Source: Hylemonella sp. (GTDB lineage: Bacteria; Pseudomonadota; Gammaproteobacteria; Burkholderiales; Burkholderiaceae_C). From it: a DNA stretch of 64,000 nucleotides. Shown here piece by piece: positions 30,301 through 40,336 of this stretch (the first letter of the stretch is position 1; the number at the start of each line of letters is the position of its first letter). The DNA lies in NCBI GenBank assembly GCA_030680575.1, contig JAUXVI010000047.1, forward strand, positions 42,891 to 106,890. Reading direction: 5' to 3'. A program made the position numbers and the translations under genes. The notes beneath the pieces were generated by a model. That model saw only the letters and a list, made by a program, of their open reading frames with translations. It made no database searches and was not told the DNA's origin.

Positions 30301-31322
30301 TTGAGGTTCAGGCGCGTGACTTCCAGCCAGCCGGCGTCTGGCGTCACCATGCGCCACGAGGCCAGGTTGTCCAGTGCCGTGCCCCAGAGCACGGCCTTCT
30401 TGCCACCGGCGTTCATGGCGATGTTGCCACCCACGCAGGAGGCCTCGGCCGAGGTCGGATCGACGGCAAAGACGAAGCCGGCGCGTTCGGCCGCATCGGC
30501 CACGCGTTGCGTCACCACACCGGCCTCGGTCCAGATGGTCGGCACCGGCCGGTCCAGGCCCGGCAACTGCACCATCTCGACCTCGGTCATGGCTTCGAGC
30601 TTCTCGGTGTTGATCACCGCGCTCTTCCAGGTCAGCGGCACGGCGCCGCCGGTGTAGCCGGTGCCGCCGCCACGCGGGATGATGGTCAGGCCGAGCTCAA
30701 TACAGCCTTTGACCAGATGGGCCATCTCGGCCTCGGTGTCGGGCGTCAACACGACAAAGGGGTACTCGACACGCCAGTCGGTGGCATCGGTCACATGGGA
30801 CACGCGGCTCAAGCCGTCGAACTTGACGTTGTCTTTGGCAGTCAGACGGCTTAAGGTACGCTGGGCCTTGCGGCGCAGGGTCGCGATTTCCTGAAACGTG
30901 GCATCAAAAGCTTCAACCGCACGGCTGGCGGCTTCCAGCAGTTCGCCCACCAGGGCGTCACGCTGCGGATCGTCCTGTGGCGTGCGGCGTTTTTGCACCT
31001 CACCCAGGCGATGGTGCAGGGCTTCGACCAGTTGCTGACGCCGTTTCGGGTTGTCCAGCAGGTCGTCCTGCAGGTAGGGGTTGCGCTGCACCACCCAGAC
31101 ATCCCCCAGCACCTCGTACAGCATGCGGGCGGAACGGCCGGTACGGCGCTCCTCGCGCAGCTGGTTGAGCACCTCCCAGGCGCGCGCCCCGAGCAGGCGA
31201 ATCACGATCTCGCGGTCGGAGAACGAGGTGTAGTTGTAGGGAATTTCGCGGATGCGTTCGTGGCCGTGCGGCGCAACGCCGGGCGCATTCACAAGATGGT
31301 CAAGCGGAGTCGGTGCGTTCAT
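27315..31322 (-). CDS. Fused FAD/FMN-binding and Fe-S oxidoreductase with DUF3683 N-terminus
   Basis: A 1335-residue cytoplasmic or membrane-associated dehydrogenase resembling a GlcD-GlcF or D-lactate dehydrogenase fusion. Order: DUF3683 ([21 protein letters not shown]), FAD_binding_4 with [13 protein letters not shown] near residue 220, FAD-oxidase C-terminal domain with [11 protein letters not shown] and GEHGIGITK, a 2[4Fe-4S] module ([11 protein letters not shown] and [12 protein letters not shown], about residues 855-930), and two CCG heterodisulfide-reductase-type domains ([10 protein letters not shown] near 1105, CCGESG near 1227). It probably oxidises a 2-hydroxy acid and passes electrons to quinone. 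About 25 residues between the FAD and Fe-S halves (near residues 798-823) are encoded by an inserted repeat, which stays in frame. Confidence 0.92.
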   Translation of the reverse strand: MNAPTPLDHLVNAPGVAPHGHERIREIPYNYTSFSDREIVIRLLGARAWEVLNQLREERRTGRSARMLYEVLGDVWVVQRNPYLQDDLLDNPKRRQQLVEALHHRLGEVQKRRTPQDDPQRDALVGELLEAASRAVEAFDATFQEIATLRRKAQRTLSRLTAKDNVKFDGLSRVSHVTDATDWRVEYPFVVLTPDTEAEMAHLVKGCIELGLTIIPRGGGTGYTGGAVPLTWKSAVINTEKLEAMTEVEMVQLPGLDRPVPTIWTEAGVVTQRVADAAERAGFVFAVDPTSAEASCVGGNIAMNAGGKKAVLWGTALDNLASWRMVTPDAGWLEVTRLNLNLGKIHDAELASFELKYFEADGKTLVKTERLDIPGPSFRKEGLGKDVTDKFLSGLPGIQKEGCDGLITSGRWVVHRMPAHTRTVCLEFFGNAKDAVPSIVEIKDFMFAEQKRSGVLLAGLEHLDDRYLKAVGYATKSKRGGLPKMALFGDIAGDDADAVARATSEVVRIANSRSGEGFIAISPEARKKFWLDRKRTAAISKHTNAFKINEDVVIPLPRMAEYTDGIERINIELSLRNKIKLCDEMEAFFSAGNLPHLLADLKQDDANETPLAELLEDRVAQALALVREVRAQWQGWLQDVDALFPQLQDHSLRASWKTQIRAPLQDIFTGRAFEAMLAECNAIQQRVLKGRVWVALHMHAGDGNVHTNIPVNSDDYEMLQAAHGAVKRIMALARSLDGVISGEHGIGITKLEFLSDDELRPFADYKRRIDPEGRFNKGKLLRNQELSAQMGQASEADLPLGRPEANQPPRGAATREAAERGGIMHADLTNAYTPSFGLMGHESLIMQQSDIGAIADSVKDCLRCGKCKPVCSTHVPRANLLYSPRNKILATSLLVEAFLYEEQTRRGISIRHWQEFEDVADHCTVCHKCLTPCPVDIDFGDVTMNMRNLLRKMGQKSFRPGNAAAMFFLNATNPETIKLMRTAMVGVGFKAQRLANDLLRSLARRQTAKPPATVGTAPVKEQVIHFINKKMPGGLPKKTARALLDIEDPNYVPIIRDPQATTSDTEAVFYFPGCGSERLFSQVGLATQAMLWHAGVQTVLPPGYLCCGYPQRGSGQFDKAEKMITDNRVLFHRVANTLNYLDIKTVVVSCGTCYDQLQGYKFEDIFPGCRIIDIHEFLLEKGIKLSGEQGGYLYHEPCHNPMKLGDSMKTVKSLLAGDTGGNVLKSDRCCGESGTLGVTRPDISTQVRFRKEEEIRKGEAALRASGQVGEKDNVKILTSCPSCLQGLTRYGNDLQNGLLEADYIVVEMARQIIGEDWLPQYVQSANAGGIERVLV
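28855..28929. repeat. GC-rich repeat copy 4, inside the DUF3683 oxidoreductase gene
   Basis: The plus strand reads TGCCCCCACGCTCCGCC, then a GC-rich arm, then GCTGCCCCCCGAGGGGGCTG and GGGACGGCCC. The hemA-prfA copies show the same order: GCCCCCACGCTCGCTC, an arm, CCCCCCAAGGGGGCCG, GGGGCGGCCC. On the minus strand it is translated within the linker between the FAD-oxidase C-terminal domain and the Fe-S domain without a stop or frameshift. Confidence 0.8.
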
Positions 31323-31452
31323 GGGAAACCTGGAATTTCAGCCAGAACGGTAGAACCCGGCTGAGGGGTGATGTTACCGCAGCGCAGCATTCACCTGCTC
31401 GCCTCATGGTAACCCCGGGTCCCCAGGGACCGATGCCCGCAGTTTAATCAAA

Positions 31453-31486
31453 CCGTAATCAGACTGACATATCGGCCGACTAGGCT
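31453..31486 (+). promoter_or_regulatory. Candidate Pho box and promoter of ugpB
   Basis: CCGTAAT-CAGA-CTGACAT at 31453-31470 fits the PhoB half-site layout CTGTCAT-N4-CTGTCAT with 5/7 and 6/7 matches. TAGGCT at 31481-31486, ten bases on, is placed where a Pho-dependent -10 should be. The ugp genes are classic phosphate-starvation genes, which supports but does not prove the site. Confidence 0.45.
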
Positions 31487-31514
31487 CGGCGTCTTGACTT
31501 CAAGGAGCTCACTG

Positions 31515-32825
31515 ATGCGTTCGAAAACAAAACTGGCCATCGCCGCCCTCTCCGCCCTCATGCTGGTCCCGGCCCAGGCCCAGACGGAAATCCAATGGTG
31601 GCACTCCATGGGCGGCGCCCTGGGGGAATGGGTCAACGACCTGGCCCGCGATTTCAATGCCAGCCAGAAGGATTACAAGGTCACACCGACCTTCAAGGGC
31701 AGCTACGACGAATCGATGACGGCCGCCATCGCCGCCTACCGCGCCGGCAATGCCCCGCACATCCTGCAGGTGTTCGAAGTCGGCACCGCCACCATGATGG
31801 CCTCCAAAGGCGCCATCAAGCCGGTGGCCGAGGTCATGAAGGAAGGCGGCCAGAAATTCGACCAGAACGCCTACGTTCCGGCCGTCGCCGGCTACTACAC
31901 CGCCCCCAACGGTCAGATGCTGAGCTTCCCCTTCAACAGCTCGACCCCGGTGTTCCATTACAACAAGGACGCCTTCAAGGCCGCCGGCCTCGACGCTGAG
32001 AAGCCGCCGACCACCTGGCCTGAAGTGGCCCTGGCTGCCGCCAAGCTCAAGGCCAGCGGCCACAAGTGCCCCTTCACCACCAGCTGGATCAGCTGGACCC
32101 AGCTGGAGAGCTTCTCGGCCTGGCACAACGTGCTGTTCGCCAGCAAGAACAACGGTTTTGACGGCCTGGATACGCGCCTGGTGTTCAACTCGCCGCTGCA
32201 CGTTCGCCACATCGAGAACCTGGCCAACATGGCCAAGTCCGGCCTGTTCGTCTACAAGGGCCGCGGCAATGCGGCTGATGCCACCTTCGTCTCCGGCGAA
32301 TGCGCCATGGCCACCGGTTCCTCCGCGCTGTACGGCAACGTCACGCGCAACGGCAAGTTCGGCTACGGCATCGGCACCCTGCCCTACTACCCTGACGTGC
32401 AGGGCGCGCCGCAGAACACGGTGATCGGCGGCGCCAGCCTGTGGGTCATGAACGGCAAAAAAGCGCCCGACTACAAGGGCGTGGCCGCCTTCTTCAGCTA
32501 CCTGTCGCAACCCGAGGTGGCCGCGAAAAGCCACCAGCGCACCGGCTACCTGCCGGTGACCAAGGCCTCCTTCGAGCTGACTGACAAGTCCGGTTTCTAC
32601 AAGAAGAACCCCGGCACCGATGTGTCGGTGACGCAGATGATCCGCAAGACCACCGACAAGTCGCGCGGCGTGCGCCTGGGCAACTTCGTGCAGGTCCGCA
32701 CCATCATCGACGAGGAACTCGAAGGCGTGTGGGCCGGCAAGAAGGCGCCCAAGGAAGCGCTGGACCTGGCCGTCAAGCGCGGCAACGAGCAGTTGGAGCG
32801 TTTCCAGAAGGCTAACAAGTCCTGA
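31515..32825 (+). CDS. ugpB: sn-Glycerol-3-phosphate-binding periplasmic protein
   Basis: A 436-residue ABC-transporter binding protein for glycerol-3-phosphate and glycerophosphodiesters, close to the 438 of E. coli UgpB. It has a signal peptide (KTKLAIAALSALMLVPAQAQ), then EIQWWHSMGGALGEWVN, YRAGNAPHILQVFEVGT, and ASLWVMNGKKAPDYKGVA. AAGGAG at 31502-31507 provides a good ribosome binding site for the ATG at 31515. It heads the ugpBAECQ operon; a hairpin terminator follows it. Confidence 0.96.
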   Translation: MRSKTKLAIAALSALMLVPAQAQTEIQWWHSMGGALGEWVNDLARDFNASQKDYKVTPTFKGSYDESMTAAIAAYRAGNAPHILQVFEVGTATMMASKGAIKPVAEVMKEGGQKFDQNAYVPAVAGYYTAPNGQMLSFPFNSSTPVFHYNKDAFKAAGLDAEKPPTTWPEVALAAAKLKASGHKCPFTTSWISWTQLESFSAWHNVLFASKNNGFDGLDTRLVFNSPLHVRHIENLANMAKSGLFVYKGRGNAADATFVSGECAMATGSSALYGNVTRNGKFGYGIGTLPYYPDVQGAPQNTVIGGASLWVMNGKKAPDYKGVAAFFSYLSQPEVAAKSHQRTGYLPVTKASFELTDKSGFYKKNPGTDVSVTQMIRKTTDKSRGVRLGNFVQVRTIIDEELEGVWAGKKAPKEALDLAVKRGNEQLERFQKANKS

Positions 32826-32856
32826 CCAGAACGCACTAGACTGATCACACCCAGCA

Positions 32857-32881
32857 CAAAAGGCCCGACGGGCCTTTTGTA
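32857..32881 (+). terminator. Hairpin after ugpB (probable partial terminator)
   Basis: ACAAAAGGCCC pairs perfectly with GGGCCTTTTGT around a GAC loop. The trailing T-run is short. Sitting between the binding-protein gene and the permease genes, it probably lets only part of transcription continue, so UgpB is made in excess over UgpA, UgpE and UgpC. Confidence 0.8.
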
Positions 32882-32905
32882 CATTGACAGAACCAGTCCC
32901 CACCC

Positions 32906-33787
32906 ATGGAAAAGCGCGTCCTCTTCAAATCGCCCTGGTTGCCCTGGGTCCTGGTGGCACCCCAGATGGTCATCGTCCTGGTGTTCTTCTTCTGGCCGGC
33001 AGGTCAGGCGCTGTACCAGAGCGTGCTGCAGGAGGACGCCTTCGGGACCAGTCGGGAATTTGTCGGCTGGGAAAATTTCCAGCGTCTGTTCGACGACGCA
33101 AGCTATCTGGCGTCGTTCAAGACCACGGCCGTTTTTTCGCTGCTGGTGGCCGCGTCCTCCATGTCACTGGCGTTGCTGCTGGCGGTCATGGCCAACCGCG
33201 TCAGCCGGCTGGCCGGCTTCTACAAGACCTTGCTGATCTGGCCCTATGCGGTGGCACCGGTGGTGGCCGGCGTCCTGTGGCTGATGCTGTTTGCCTCGCC
33301 CTACGGCGTCATTTCCTATGCCCTGCAGGCGATGGGCTTGCCCTGGAACCACCTGCTCGACGCTGACCACGCCATGGCCCTGATCGTGATGGCCGCGGCC
33401 TGGAAGCAGGTGTCCTACAACTTCCTGTTCTTCCTGGCCGGGCTGCAATCGATCCCGCAGTCCCTGATCGAGGCCGCCGCCATTGACGGCGCCTCGCCCT
33501 GGCGGCGCTTCTGGACCATTGTGTTCCCGCTGCTGGCACCGACCACCTTTTTCCTGCTGGTCATGAACGTGATCTACGCCTTCTTCGACACCTTCGGCAC
33601 GGTGGACGCAGCAACCCACGGCGGCCCGGGCAAGGAAACCTCCATCCTGGTCTACAAGGTCTATTACGATGGTTTCAAGGCGCTGGACATGGGTGGCTCG
33701 GCCGCGCAGTCGGTAGTGCTGATGCTCATCGTGATTGCGCTCACCGTGGTCCAGTTCCGCTTTGTCGAACGCAAGATCGAATACTGA
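32906..33787 (+). CDS. ugpA: sn-Glycerol-3-phosphate ABC transporter permease UgpA
   Basis: A 293-residue inner-membrane permease with six predicted helices and the EAA loop [22 protein letters not shown] that contacts the ATPase. The N-terminus [16 protein letters not shown] and length match UgpA. It follows the ugpB hairpin and is 13 bases from ugpE. Confidence 0.95.
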   Translation: MEKRVLFKSPWLPWVLVAPQMVIVLVFFFWPAGQALYQSVLQEDAFGTSREFVGWENFQRLFDDASYLASFKTTAVFSLLVAASSMSLALLLAVMANRVSRLAGFYKTLLIWPYAVAPVVAGVLWLMLFASPYGVISYALQAMGLPWNHLLDADHAMALIVMAAAWKQVSYNFLFFLAGLQSIPQSLIEAAAIDGASPWRRFWTIVFPLLAPTTFFLLVMNVIYAFFDTFGTVDAATHGGPGKETSILVYKVYYDGFKALDMGGSAAQSVVLMLIVIALTVVQFRFVERKIEY

Positions 33788-33800
33788 TGAAGCCATCGAC

Positions 33801-34654
33801 ATGATTGAACGTCGCCCCATCCTCGACTTCTTCGCCCACGCCATCCTGCTGGCCGGTGTGGTGGTGATCGCCTTTCCGGTCTATCTGGCCTTCATTGCTT
33901 CCACGCAGTCGGCCGAGCAGATCGCCTCCAGCCACCCGCTGTCGCTGCTGCCCGGCAACCATGTGCTGGACACCTACCGGCTCGCCCTGTTCGGCGGCAA
34001 GACGTATGGCGGCGCCACCATCGCGGCAGGCTGGCCGATGATGTGGGTCAGCCTGGTGGTGGCGCTGACCATCACCATCGGCAAGATCGCCATCTCGCTC
34101 TTGTCGGCCTTCGCCATCGTCTACTTCCGCTTCCCCTTCAAGGGCGCGGTGTTCTGGATGATCTTCATCACGCTGATGCTGCCGGTGGAGGTACGCATTG
34201 GTCCCACCTACGAAGTGATTGCCAACTTGGGGCTGCTCAACAGCTATGCCGGCCTGACCGTGCCGCTGATCGCCTCCGCCACCGCCACCTTCCTGTTCCG
34301 CCAGTTCTTCCTGACCGTGCCCGACGAGCTGGTGGAGGCCGCGCGCATTGACGGTGCCGGCCCCATGCGCTTTTTCTTCGACGTGCTTCTGCCCTTGTCA
34401 AAAACGTCGATCGCTGCGCTGTTCGTGATCCAGTTCATCTACGGCTGGAACCAGTACCTGTGGCCGCTGATGGTCACCACCAGCGAAGACATGTACCCGA
34501 TCGTGCTGGGCATCAAGCGCGCCATCTTCGGCGAGGTCTACATCGAATGGAACGTGGTCATGGCCACGGCCATCCTGGCCATGTTGCCGCCGGCGCTGGT
34601 CGTGATCCTGATGCAGAAGTGGTTCGTCAAAGGTCTGGTTGACACGGAAAAATA

Positions 34655-34655
<1 letters not shown>
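33801..34655 (+). CDS. ugpE: sn-Glycerol-3-phosphate ABC transporter permease UgpE
   Basis: A 284-residue MalG-like permease with N-terminal [17 protein letters not shown], six helices, and the EAA loop [21 protein letters not shown]. The C-terminal [12 protein letters not shown] is typical of UgpE. The ATG at 33801 removes a non-homologous upstream run. Its TAA stop overlaps the ugpC ATG by one base. Confidence 0.95.
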
Positions 34656-35670
<1,015 letters not shown>

Positions 35671-35674
<4 letters not shown>

Positions 35675-36426
35675 ACATGCCTGACAGTACCGATGCCTGG
35701 CCCTACCCGCGCTGGGTCGCCCACCGCGGCGCCGGCAAACTGGCGCCCGAAAACACGCTGGCGGCCTTTCGCACCGGTGCCGCGCACGGCTACCGCATGT
35801 TCGAATGCGATGTGAAACTCTCCAGCGACGGCGTGCCCTTCCTGCTGCACGACAGTCTGCTTGAGCGCACCACCAGCGGCCAGGGCACGGCGGGCGCACA
35901 CAGCTGGCAGGCCCTGTCGCAACTCGACGCCGGCAGCTGGCACTCGCGCGCTTTCGCTGGCGAACCGCTGCCCACGCTGGAGGCGGTGGCCCGCTTCTGC
36001 CAGCACAACGGCTACCTGCTCAACATCGAAATCAAGCCGACGCCCGGCACCGAGCGCCAGACCGGCAAGGTGGTGGCGACCACGGCGGCGCGCCTGTGGC
36101 AGGGCCAGGCCGTGCCGCCGCTGCTGACCTCCTTCCAGCCCGAGGCACTGCAGGGCGCCCTGGCCGCCGCGCCGCAATTGCCGCGCGGCCTGCTGCTCGA
36201 CACGCTGTGGACCGGCTGGCTGGAAACCGCCCGCACCTTGGGCTGTGTGGCCGTGGTCTGCAACCAGGCCTTGTGGGACACAGCGAGTCTGACCCAGGCC
36301 AAAAGCGCGGGCCTGCGCTGTCTGAGCTACACGGTGAACGATGAATGGGCCGCCGAGCGCCTGCTCGACCTGGGCGTGGACGGCATCATCACCGACCGGG
36401 TCGACTTATTTGCGCCAGCCGCGTGA
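35671..36426 (+). CDS. ugpQ: Glycerophosphodiester phosphodiesterase
   Basis: A 251-residue cytoplasmic enzyme that splits imported glycerophosphodiesters into glycerol-3-phosphate and an alcohol. GDPD motifs: [41 protein letters not shown] and the C-terminal [13 protein letters not shown]. The start is GTG at 35671, overlapping the ugpC stop, with an ATG two codons later as an alternative. It closes the ugp operon and overlaps the tail of the next gene by 21 bases. Confidence 0.95.
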
Positions 36427-36684
36427 CAACAGCCACTGGCTGGTGGCCGATGCCAGCACCAGCAGGGCATAAGCGGCCATCTTGCCGTCACGGCTCCACA
36501 GCCACAGGCCGACGAACAGCACGGCGACGCCCACTACAAAATTGATAGCTGCCTGCGCCCACCAGGAAAGCGCTGGCGCCTGTTTTTTGTTGAAAAAACG
36601 GGAAACCAGAGGCAACAACATGGCCAGCACCAACGCTGGCGCCACAAAGTTGAACAGGTGCAGCAGGGCATCCAACGGGTTCAT
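36406..36684 (-). CDS. Small membrane protein of unknown function
   Basis: A 92-residue protein with three predicted transmembrane helices (about residues 11-28, 43-64 and 69-86) separated by short basic loops (SRFFNKKQAP, WSRDGKM). I recognise no family with certainty. It is divergent from hemA and its last 21 bases overlap the end of ugpQ on the other strand. Confidence 0.75.
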   Translation of the reverse strand: MNPLDALLHLFNFVAPALVLAMLLPLVSRFFNKKQAPALSWWAQAAINFVVGVAVLFVGLWLWSRDGKMAAYALLVLASATSQWLLSRGWRK

Positions 36685-36741
36685 GGCAGCCGGCCCGGTA
36701 GGGCAAAAAGGGGAGCAAAAGCTTGAGGCATCAGCAAATTT

Positions 36742-36753
36742 TATAATCGGGCC
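36742..36753 (+). promoter_or_regulatory. TATAAT -10 box just before hemA; likely leaderless transcript
   Basis: A perfect TATAAT at 36742-36747 lies six bases before the hemA ATG, so the expected transcription start falls on or beside the A of the start codon. There is no Shine-Dalgarno in the intervening CGGGCC. A matching -35 is not obvious (TTGAGG at 36723 is spaced only 14). Confidence 0.5.
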
Positions 36754-38013
36754 ATGGCAGTCTGGGCATTAGGCATCAATCACACGACCGCGCCGCTCGA
36801 TCTGCGCGGCCGTTTTGCGTTCGCCCTCGACCAGATCGCCCCCACTTTGCATGGCCTGCGCGGTGCTTTGCCGCGTCCGCCCGAGGCCGCCATCATCTCC
36901 ACCTGCAACCGCACCGAGATCTACTGTGCCGGCGATCAGTTGGAAATTGTTCCCACCCTGGACTGGCTGGCCCACAGCGGCGGCGTCTCACCCGCGCTGC
37001 TGCGCTCGCACACCTATGCGCTGGAAGAAGGCCAGGTGGCACGCCATGCCTTCCGCGTGGCCAGCGGGCTCGATTCCATGGTGTTGGGCGAGCCGCAGAT
37101 CCTGGGCCAGATGAAGGACGCGGTGCGCGCCGCCGAGGAAGCCGGGGCCCTGGGCACCACCTTGAACCAGTTGTTCCAGCGCTCCTTTGCGGTGGCCAAG
37201 GAAGTGCGCACCTCGACCGAAATCGGTGCCCACTCCATCAGCATGGCGGCCGCCAGCGTGCGCCTGGCCGGCCAGTTGTTTGAAGACCTGAACGACATCC
37301 GGGTGCTGTTCGTTGGTGCCGGCGAGATGATCGAACTGGCCGCGACCCACTTTGCTGCCAAGAACCCGAAGGCGATGGTGATTGCCAACCGCTCGCTCGA
37401 CCGCGGCGAAAAACTCGCCTCGCGTTTCGGCGCCGAGGTCATGCGCCTGGCGGACTTGCCCAGCCGCCTGCACGAGTTCGACGCCGTCATCAGCTGCACC
37501 GCCAGCACGCTGCCGCTGATCGGCTTGGGTGCGGTGGAGCGCGCGCTGAAATTGCGCCGCCACCGCCCGATGTTCATGGTCGACCTGGCGGTGCCGCGCG
37601 ACATCGAGCCCGAGGTCAAGGCGCTGTCCGACGTCTACCTCTACACCGTGGACGACCTGGCCGCCGTGGTGCAGACCGCGCAGGCCAACCGCCAGGCTGC
37701 GGTGGCCGAGGCCGAAGTCATCATCGATGCCGGCGTGCAGAGCTTCCTGCACTGGATGGACCAGCGCCGCAGCGTGCCGCTGATCCAGCAGCTCAACGCC
37801 CAGGCCGACGAGTGGCGCCAGGCCGAGATCGCCCGCGCGCGCCGGCAACTGGCCAAAGGCGAGGACGTGGACGCCGTGCTCGAAGCCCTGTCCAAGGGCC
37901 TGACGCAAAAGCTGCTGCACGGCGCCCTGGCCGAGCTGCATGCCGGTGACGCCGCCGCGCGTGAACGCGCCAGCGACGCCATCCAGCACTTCTTCCTGCG
38001 TAAAGAGAAGTAA
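36754..38013 (+). CDS. hemA: Glutamyl-tRNA reductase
   Basis: A 419-residue enzyme reducing glutamyl-tRNA to glutamate-1-semialdehyde, the first committed step of C5 haem synthesis. The catalytic cysteine is Cys51 in STCNRTEIY. Other motifs are [20 protein letters not shown], the NADPH loop [17 protein letters not shown], and the C-terminal dimerisation helix. It precedes prfA and prmC, the order common in Betaproteobacteria. Confidence 0.97.
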   Translation: MAVWALGINHTTAPLDLRGRFAFALDQIAPTLHGLRGALPRPPEAAIISTCNRTEIYCAGDQLEIVPTLDWLAHSGGVSPALLRSHTYALEEGQVARHAFRVASGLDSMVLGEPQILGQMKDAVRAAEEAGALGTTLNQLFQRSFAVAKEVRTSTEIGAHSISMAAASVRLAGQLFEDLNDIRVLFVGAGEMIELAATHFAAKNPKAMVIANRSLDRGEKLASRFGAEVMRLADLPSRLHEFDAVISCTASTLPLIGLGAVERALKLRRHRPMFMVDLAVPRDIEPEVKALSDVYLYTVDDLAAVVQTAQANRQAAVAEAEVIIDAGVQSFLHWMDQRRSVPLIQQLNAQADEWRQAEIARARRQLAKGEDVDAVLEALSKGLTQKLLHGALAELHAGDAAARERASDAIQHFFLRKEK

Positions 38014-38097
38014 TGGTGCCCCCACGTTCGCTCACTGCGTGTAGCTCCCTGCCCCCCAAGGGGGCCGCGCTTGCTTGGGGCGGCCCTGCGCTGCTCA
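38014..38097. repeat. GC-rich repeat copy 5a (first tandem unit)
   Basis: An 84-base unit directly after the hemA stop: TGGTGCCCCCACGTTCGCTC, then ACTGCGTGTAGCT, CCCCCCAAGGGGGCC, and GGGGCGGCCC. The following unit repeats it with a few changes. It includes the reverse complement of the 17-mer shared with the copy at 5412. Confidence 0.85.
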
Positions 38098-38181
38098 TGG
38101 TGCCCCCACGCTCGCTCACTGCGTGTAGCTCTCTACCCCCCAAGGGGGCCGAACTTGCTCGGGGCGGCCCTTCGCGGCGTT
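38098..38181. repeat. GC-rich repeat copy 5b (second tandem unit)
   Basis: A second 84-base unit in the same orientation, beginning TGGTGCCCCCACGCTCGCTC and ending GGCGGCCCTTCGCGGCGT. It differs from the first at roughly ten positions. The 107 bases after it, up to prfA, hold a further GC-rich stretch with no gene. Confidence 0.85.
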
Positions 38182-38288
38182 AGCGACGCTCTCCCCTGTG
38201 CGCCCCGCATGGCGCACGTCGCCGTTCGGCGGACCCGCTCCTTGTTCGGGTGGTCCGATCAGTCGCCCTTCTTTTGTACCGTGCTCTC

Positions 38289-39374
38289 ATGAAACCCTTT
38301 CTCCGCCAACAACTCGCACGCTATGCCGACCGTCTGGCCGAGCTGGAATTTTTGCTCTCGCGCGAAGACATCATGAAGGACATGAGCCAGTTCCTCACGC
38401 TCTCGCGCGAGCACACCGAGGTGGCGGCCGTGGCCAGCCGCTGGGCCCGCTACCAGCAGCGTGAAGCCGACCTGGCCAGCGCCCGCGACATGCTGGCCGA
38501 CCCGGACATGGCCGAGATGGCCCAGGAGGAAGTGGACAGCGCGAGCGCCGAGATCGCCCAACTGGAGGCTGAACTGCAGCGCATGTTGCTGCCCAAAGAC
38601 CCCGACGATGCCCGCAATGCCTTTGTGGAAATCCGCGCTGGCACCGGCGGCGACGAATCGGCCCTGTTCGCCGGCGACCTGCTGCGCATGTACACGCGCT
38701 ATTGCGAGCGCCGCGGCTGGAAGACCGAAATCATCAGCGAGTCACCCAGCGAACTGGGGGGCTACAAGGAAGTGGTGCTGCGTGTGGAGGGCGACAACGT
38801 TTACGGCGCGCTCAAGTTCGAATCGGGCGGCCACCGCGTACAACGTGTGCCGGCCACGGAAACGCAGGGCCGCATCCACACCAGCGCCTGCACCGTGGCC
38901 GTGCTGCCGGAGCCGGACGAGGCGCAGGCGATCCAGATCAACCCGTCCGATCTGCGCATCGACACCTACCGTGCCAGCGGCGCCGGCGGCCAGCACAACA
39001 ACAAGACCGACTCGGCGGTACGCATCACGCACATCCCGACCGGCATCGTGGCCGAATGCCAGGATGGCCGCAGCCAGCACAGCAACAAGGCCCAGGCGCT
39101 GAAGGTGCTCACCGCCCGCATCCAGGAAAAAGACCGCTCCGAACGTGCCGCCAAAGACGCCGCTCAGCGCAAGAGCCTGATCGGCAGCGGCGACCGCAGC
39201 GACCGCATCCGGACCTACAACTTCCCGCAGGGCCGCCTGACCGACCACCGTATCAACCTCACGCTGTACAAGCTGCTTTACGTCATGGAAGGCGAGCTGG
39301 ACGACGTGGTGGAAGCGCTGCAAGCCTATGAAGCGGCGCAACAGCTGGCCGAGCTGGAAGTGGGTGCGGCCTGA
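38289..39374 (+). CDS. prfA: Peptide chain release factor 1
   Basis: A 361-residue RF1 releasing nascent chains at UAA and UAG. It has the codon-recognition tripeptide PAT in RVPATETQG and the peptidyl-tRNA hydrolysis motif [15 protein letters not shown]. The ATG at 38289 gives the usual N-terminus [19 protein letters not shown]. prmC, which methylates this GGQ glutamine, follows 71 bases later. Confidence 0.97.
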   Translation: MKPFLRQQLARYADRLAELEFLLSREDIMKDMSQFLTLSREHTEVAAVASRWARYQQREADLASARDMLADPDMAEMAQEEVDSASAEIAQLEAELQRMLLPKDPDDARNAFVEIRAGTGGDESALFAGDLLRMYTRYCERRGWKTEIISESPSELGGYKEVVLRVEGDNVYGALKFESGGHRVQRVPATETQGRIHTSACTVAVLPEPDEAQAIQINPSDLRIDTYRASGAGGQHNNKTDSAVRITHIPTGIVAECQDGRSQHSNKAQALKVLTARIQEKDRSERAAKDAAQRKSLIGSGDRSDRIRTYNFPQGRLTDHRINLTLYKLLYVMEGELDDVVEALQAYEAAQQLAELEVGAA

Positions 39375-39445
39375 TTCAGCAAGAAATCAGCCTCAACCCC
39401 TTGCTCCCTATGCGCCAGGCGCTCCATTTTTAATAGCAAAATTGC

Positions 39446-40270
39446 ATGCAACTCAGCCAAGCCCTTGCCGCCGCCATCGCCCTCGGCCTGCCCCGGCTTG
39501 ATGCCCAGCTTTTGCTGCTGCACGTCTTGGGCCGCGCCCCGAACGACCGTGCCTGGCTGCTGGCGCATGACCACGACGCGTTGAGCGCCGAGGCCCAGGA
39601 GCAGTTCCTGGCACTGGCACAGCGGCGTGCCGGTGGCGAGCCGCTGGCCTACCTGACCGGCATCAAGGAGTTCTACGGTCTGCCGCTGCAGGTGGATGCG
39701 CGGGTGCTCGACCCGCGCCCCGACACCGAGACACTGGTGGAGTGGGCGTTGGAACGCCTGGCGGCGCTGTCAGCGCCGCGTGTGATCGATCTGGGCACCG
39801 GCAGTGGCGCCATCGCACTGGCACTCAAGCACGCCCGCCCCGATGCGCAGGTGAGTGCCGTTGATGCCAGTGCCGATGCGCTGGCCGTGGCGCAGGCCAA
39901 TGCGCAACGCCTGGGACTGGACGTGACGTTTCTGCAGGGCAACTGGCTGGCCGGACTGGAAGGCCACTTCGACCTGATCGTCTCCAACCCGCCCTACATC
40001 GCCGAGGGTGATCCGCACCTGGCGGCCCTCGGCCATGAGCCGCGCCAGGCGCTGATTGCCGGCCACGACGGCCTGGATGACATCCGCACCATCGTCGCCC
40101 AGGCGCCGGCCCATCTGCAACCCGGCGGCTGGCTGCTGCTGGAGCACGGCTGGGACCAGGCGGGTCCCGTGCGCGGCTTGCTGGCAAGCGCCGGGCTGCA
40201 GAACGTGCAATCGCGCGCCGATCTGGCTGGCATTGAGCGCTGCAGCGGTGCTTGCCTGCCGAGTTCTTGA
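39446..40270 (+). CDS. prmC: Release-factor glutamine N5-methyltransferase
   Basis: A 274-residue SAM-dependent enzyme that methylates the GGQ glutamine of RF1 and RF2. The SAM loop is VIDLGTGSGAIALALK, and the catalytic motif NPPY lies in LIVSNPPYIAEGDPHL. The N-terminal helical domain (PRLDAQLLLLHVLGR) binds the release factor. Confidence 0.96.
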   Translation: MQLSQALAAAIALGLPRLDAQLLLLHVLGRAPNDRAWLLAHDHDALSAEAQEQFLALAQRRAGGEPLAYLTGIKEFYGLPLQVDARVLDPRPDTETLVEWALERLAALSAPRVIDLGTGSGAIALALKHARPDAQVSAVDASADALAVAQANAQRLGLDVTFLQGNWLAGLEGHFDLIVSNPPYIAEGDPHLAALGHEPRQALIAGHDGLDDIRTIVAQAPAHLQPGGWLLLEHGWDQAGPVRGLLASAGLQNVQSRADLAGIERCSGACLPSS

Positions 40271-40336
40271 CGTAACTCAAGACACGGCCGCAACGCGGCG
40301 ATATGGTGATAGTCAAACAAACTATTCAGGAGCACC

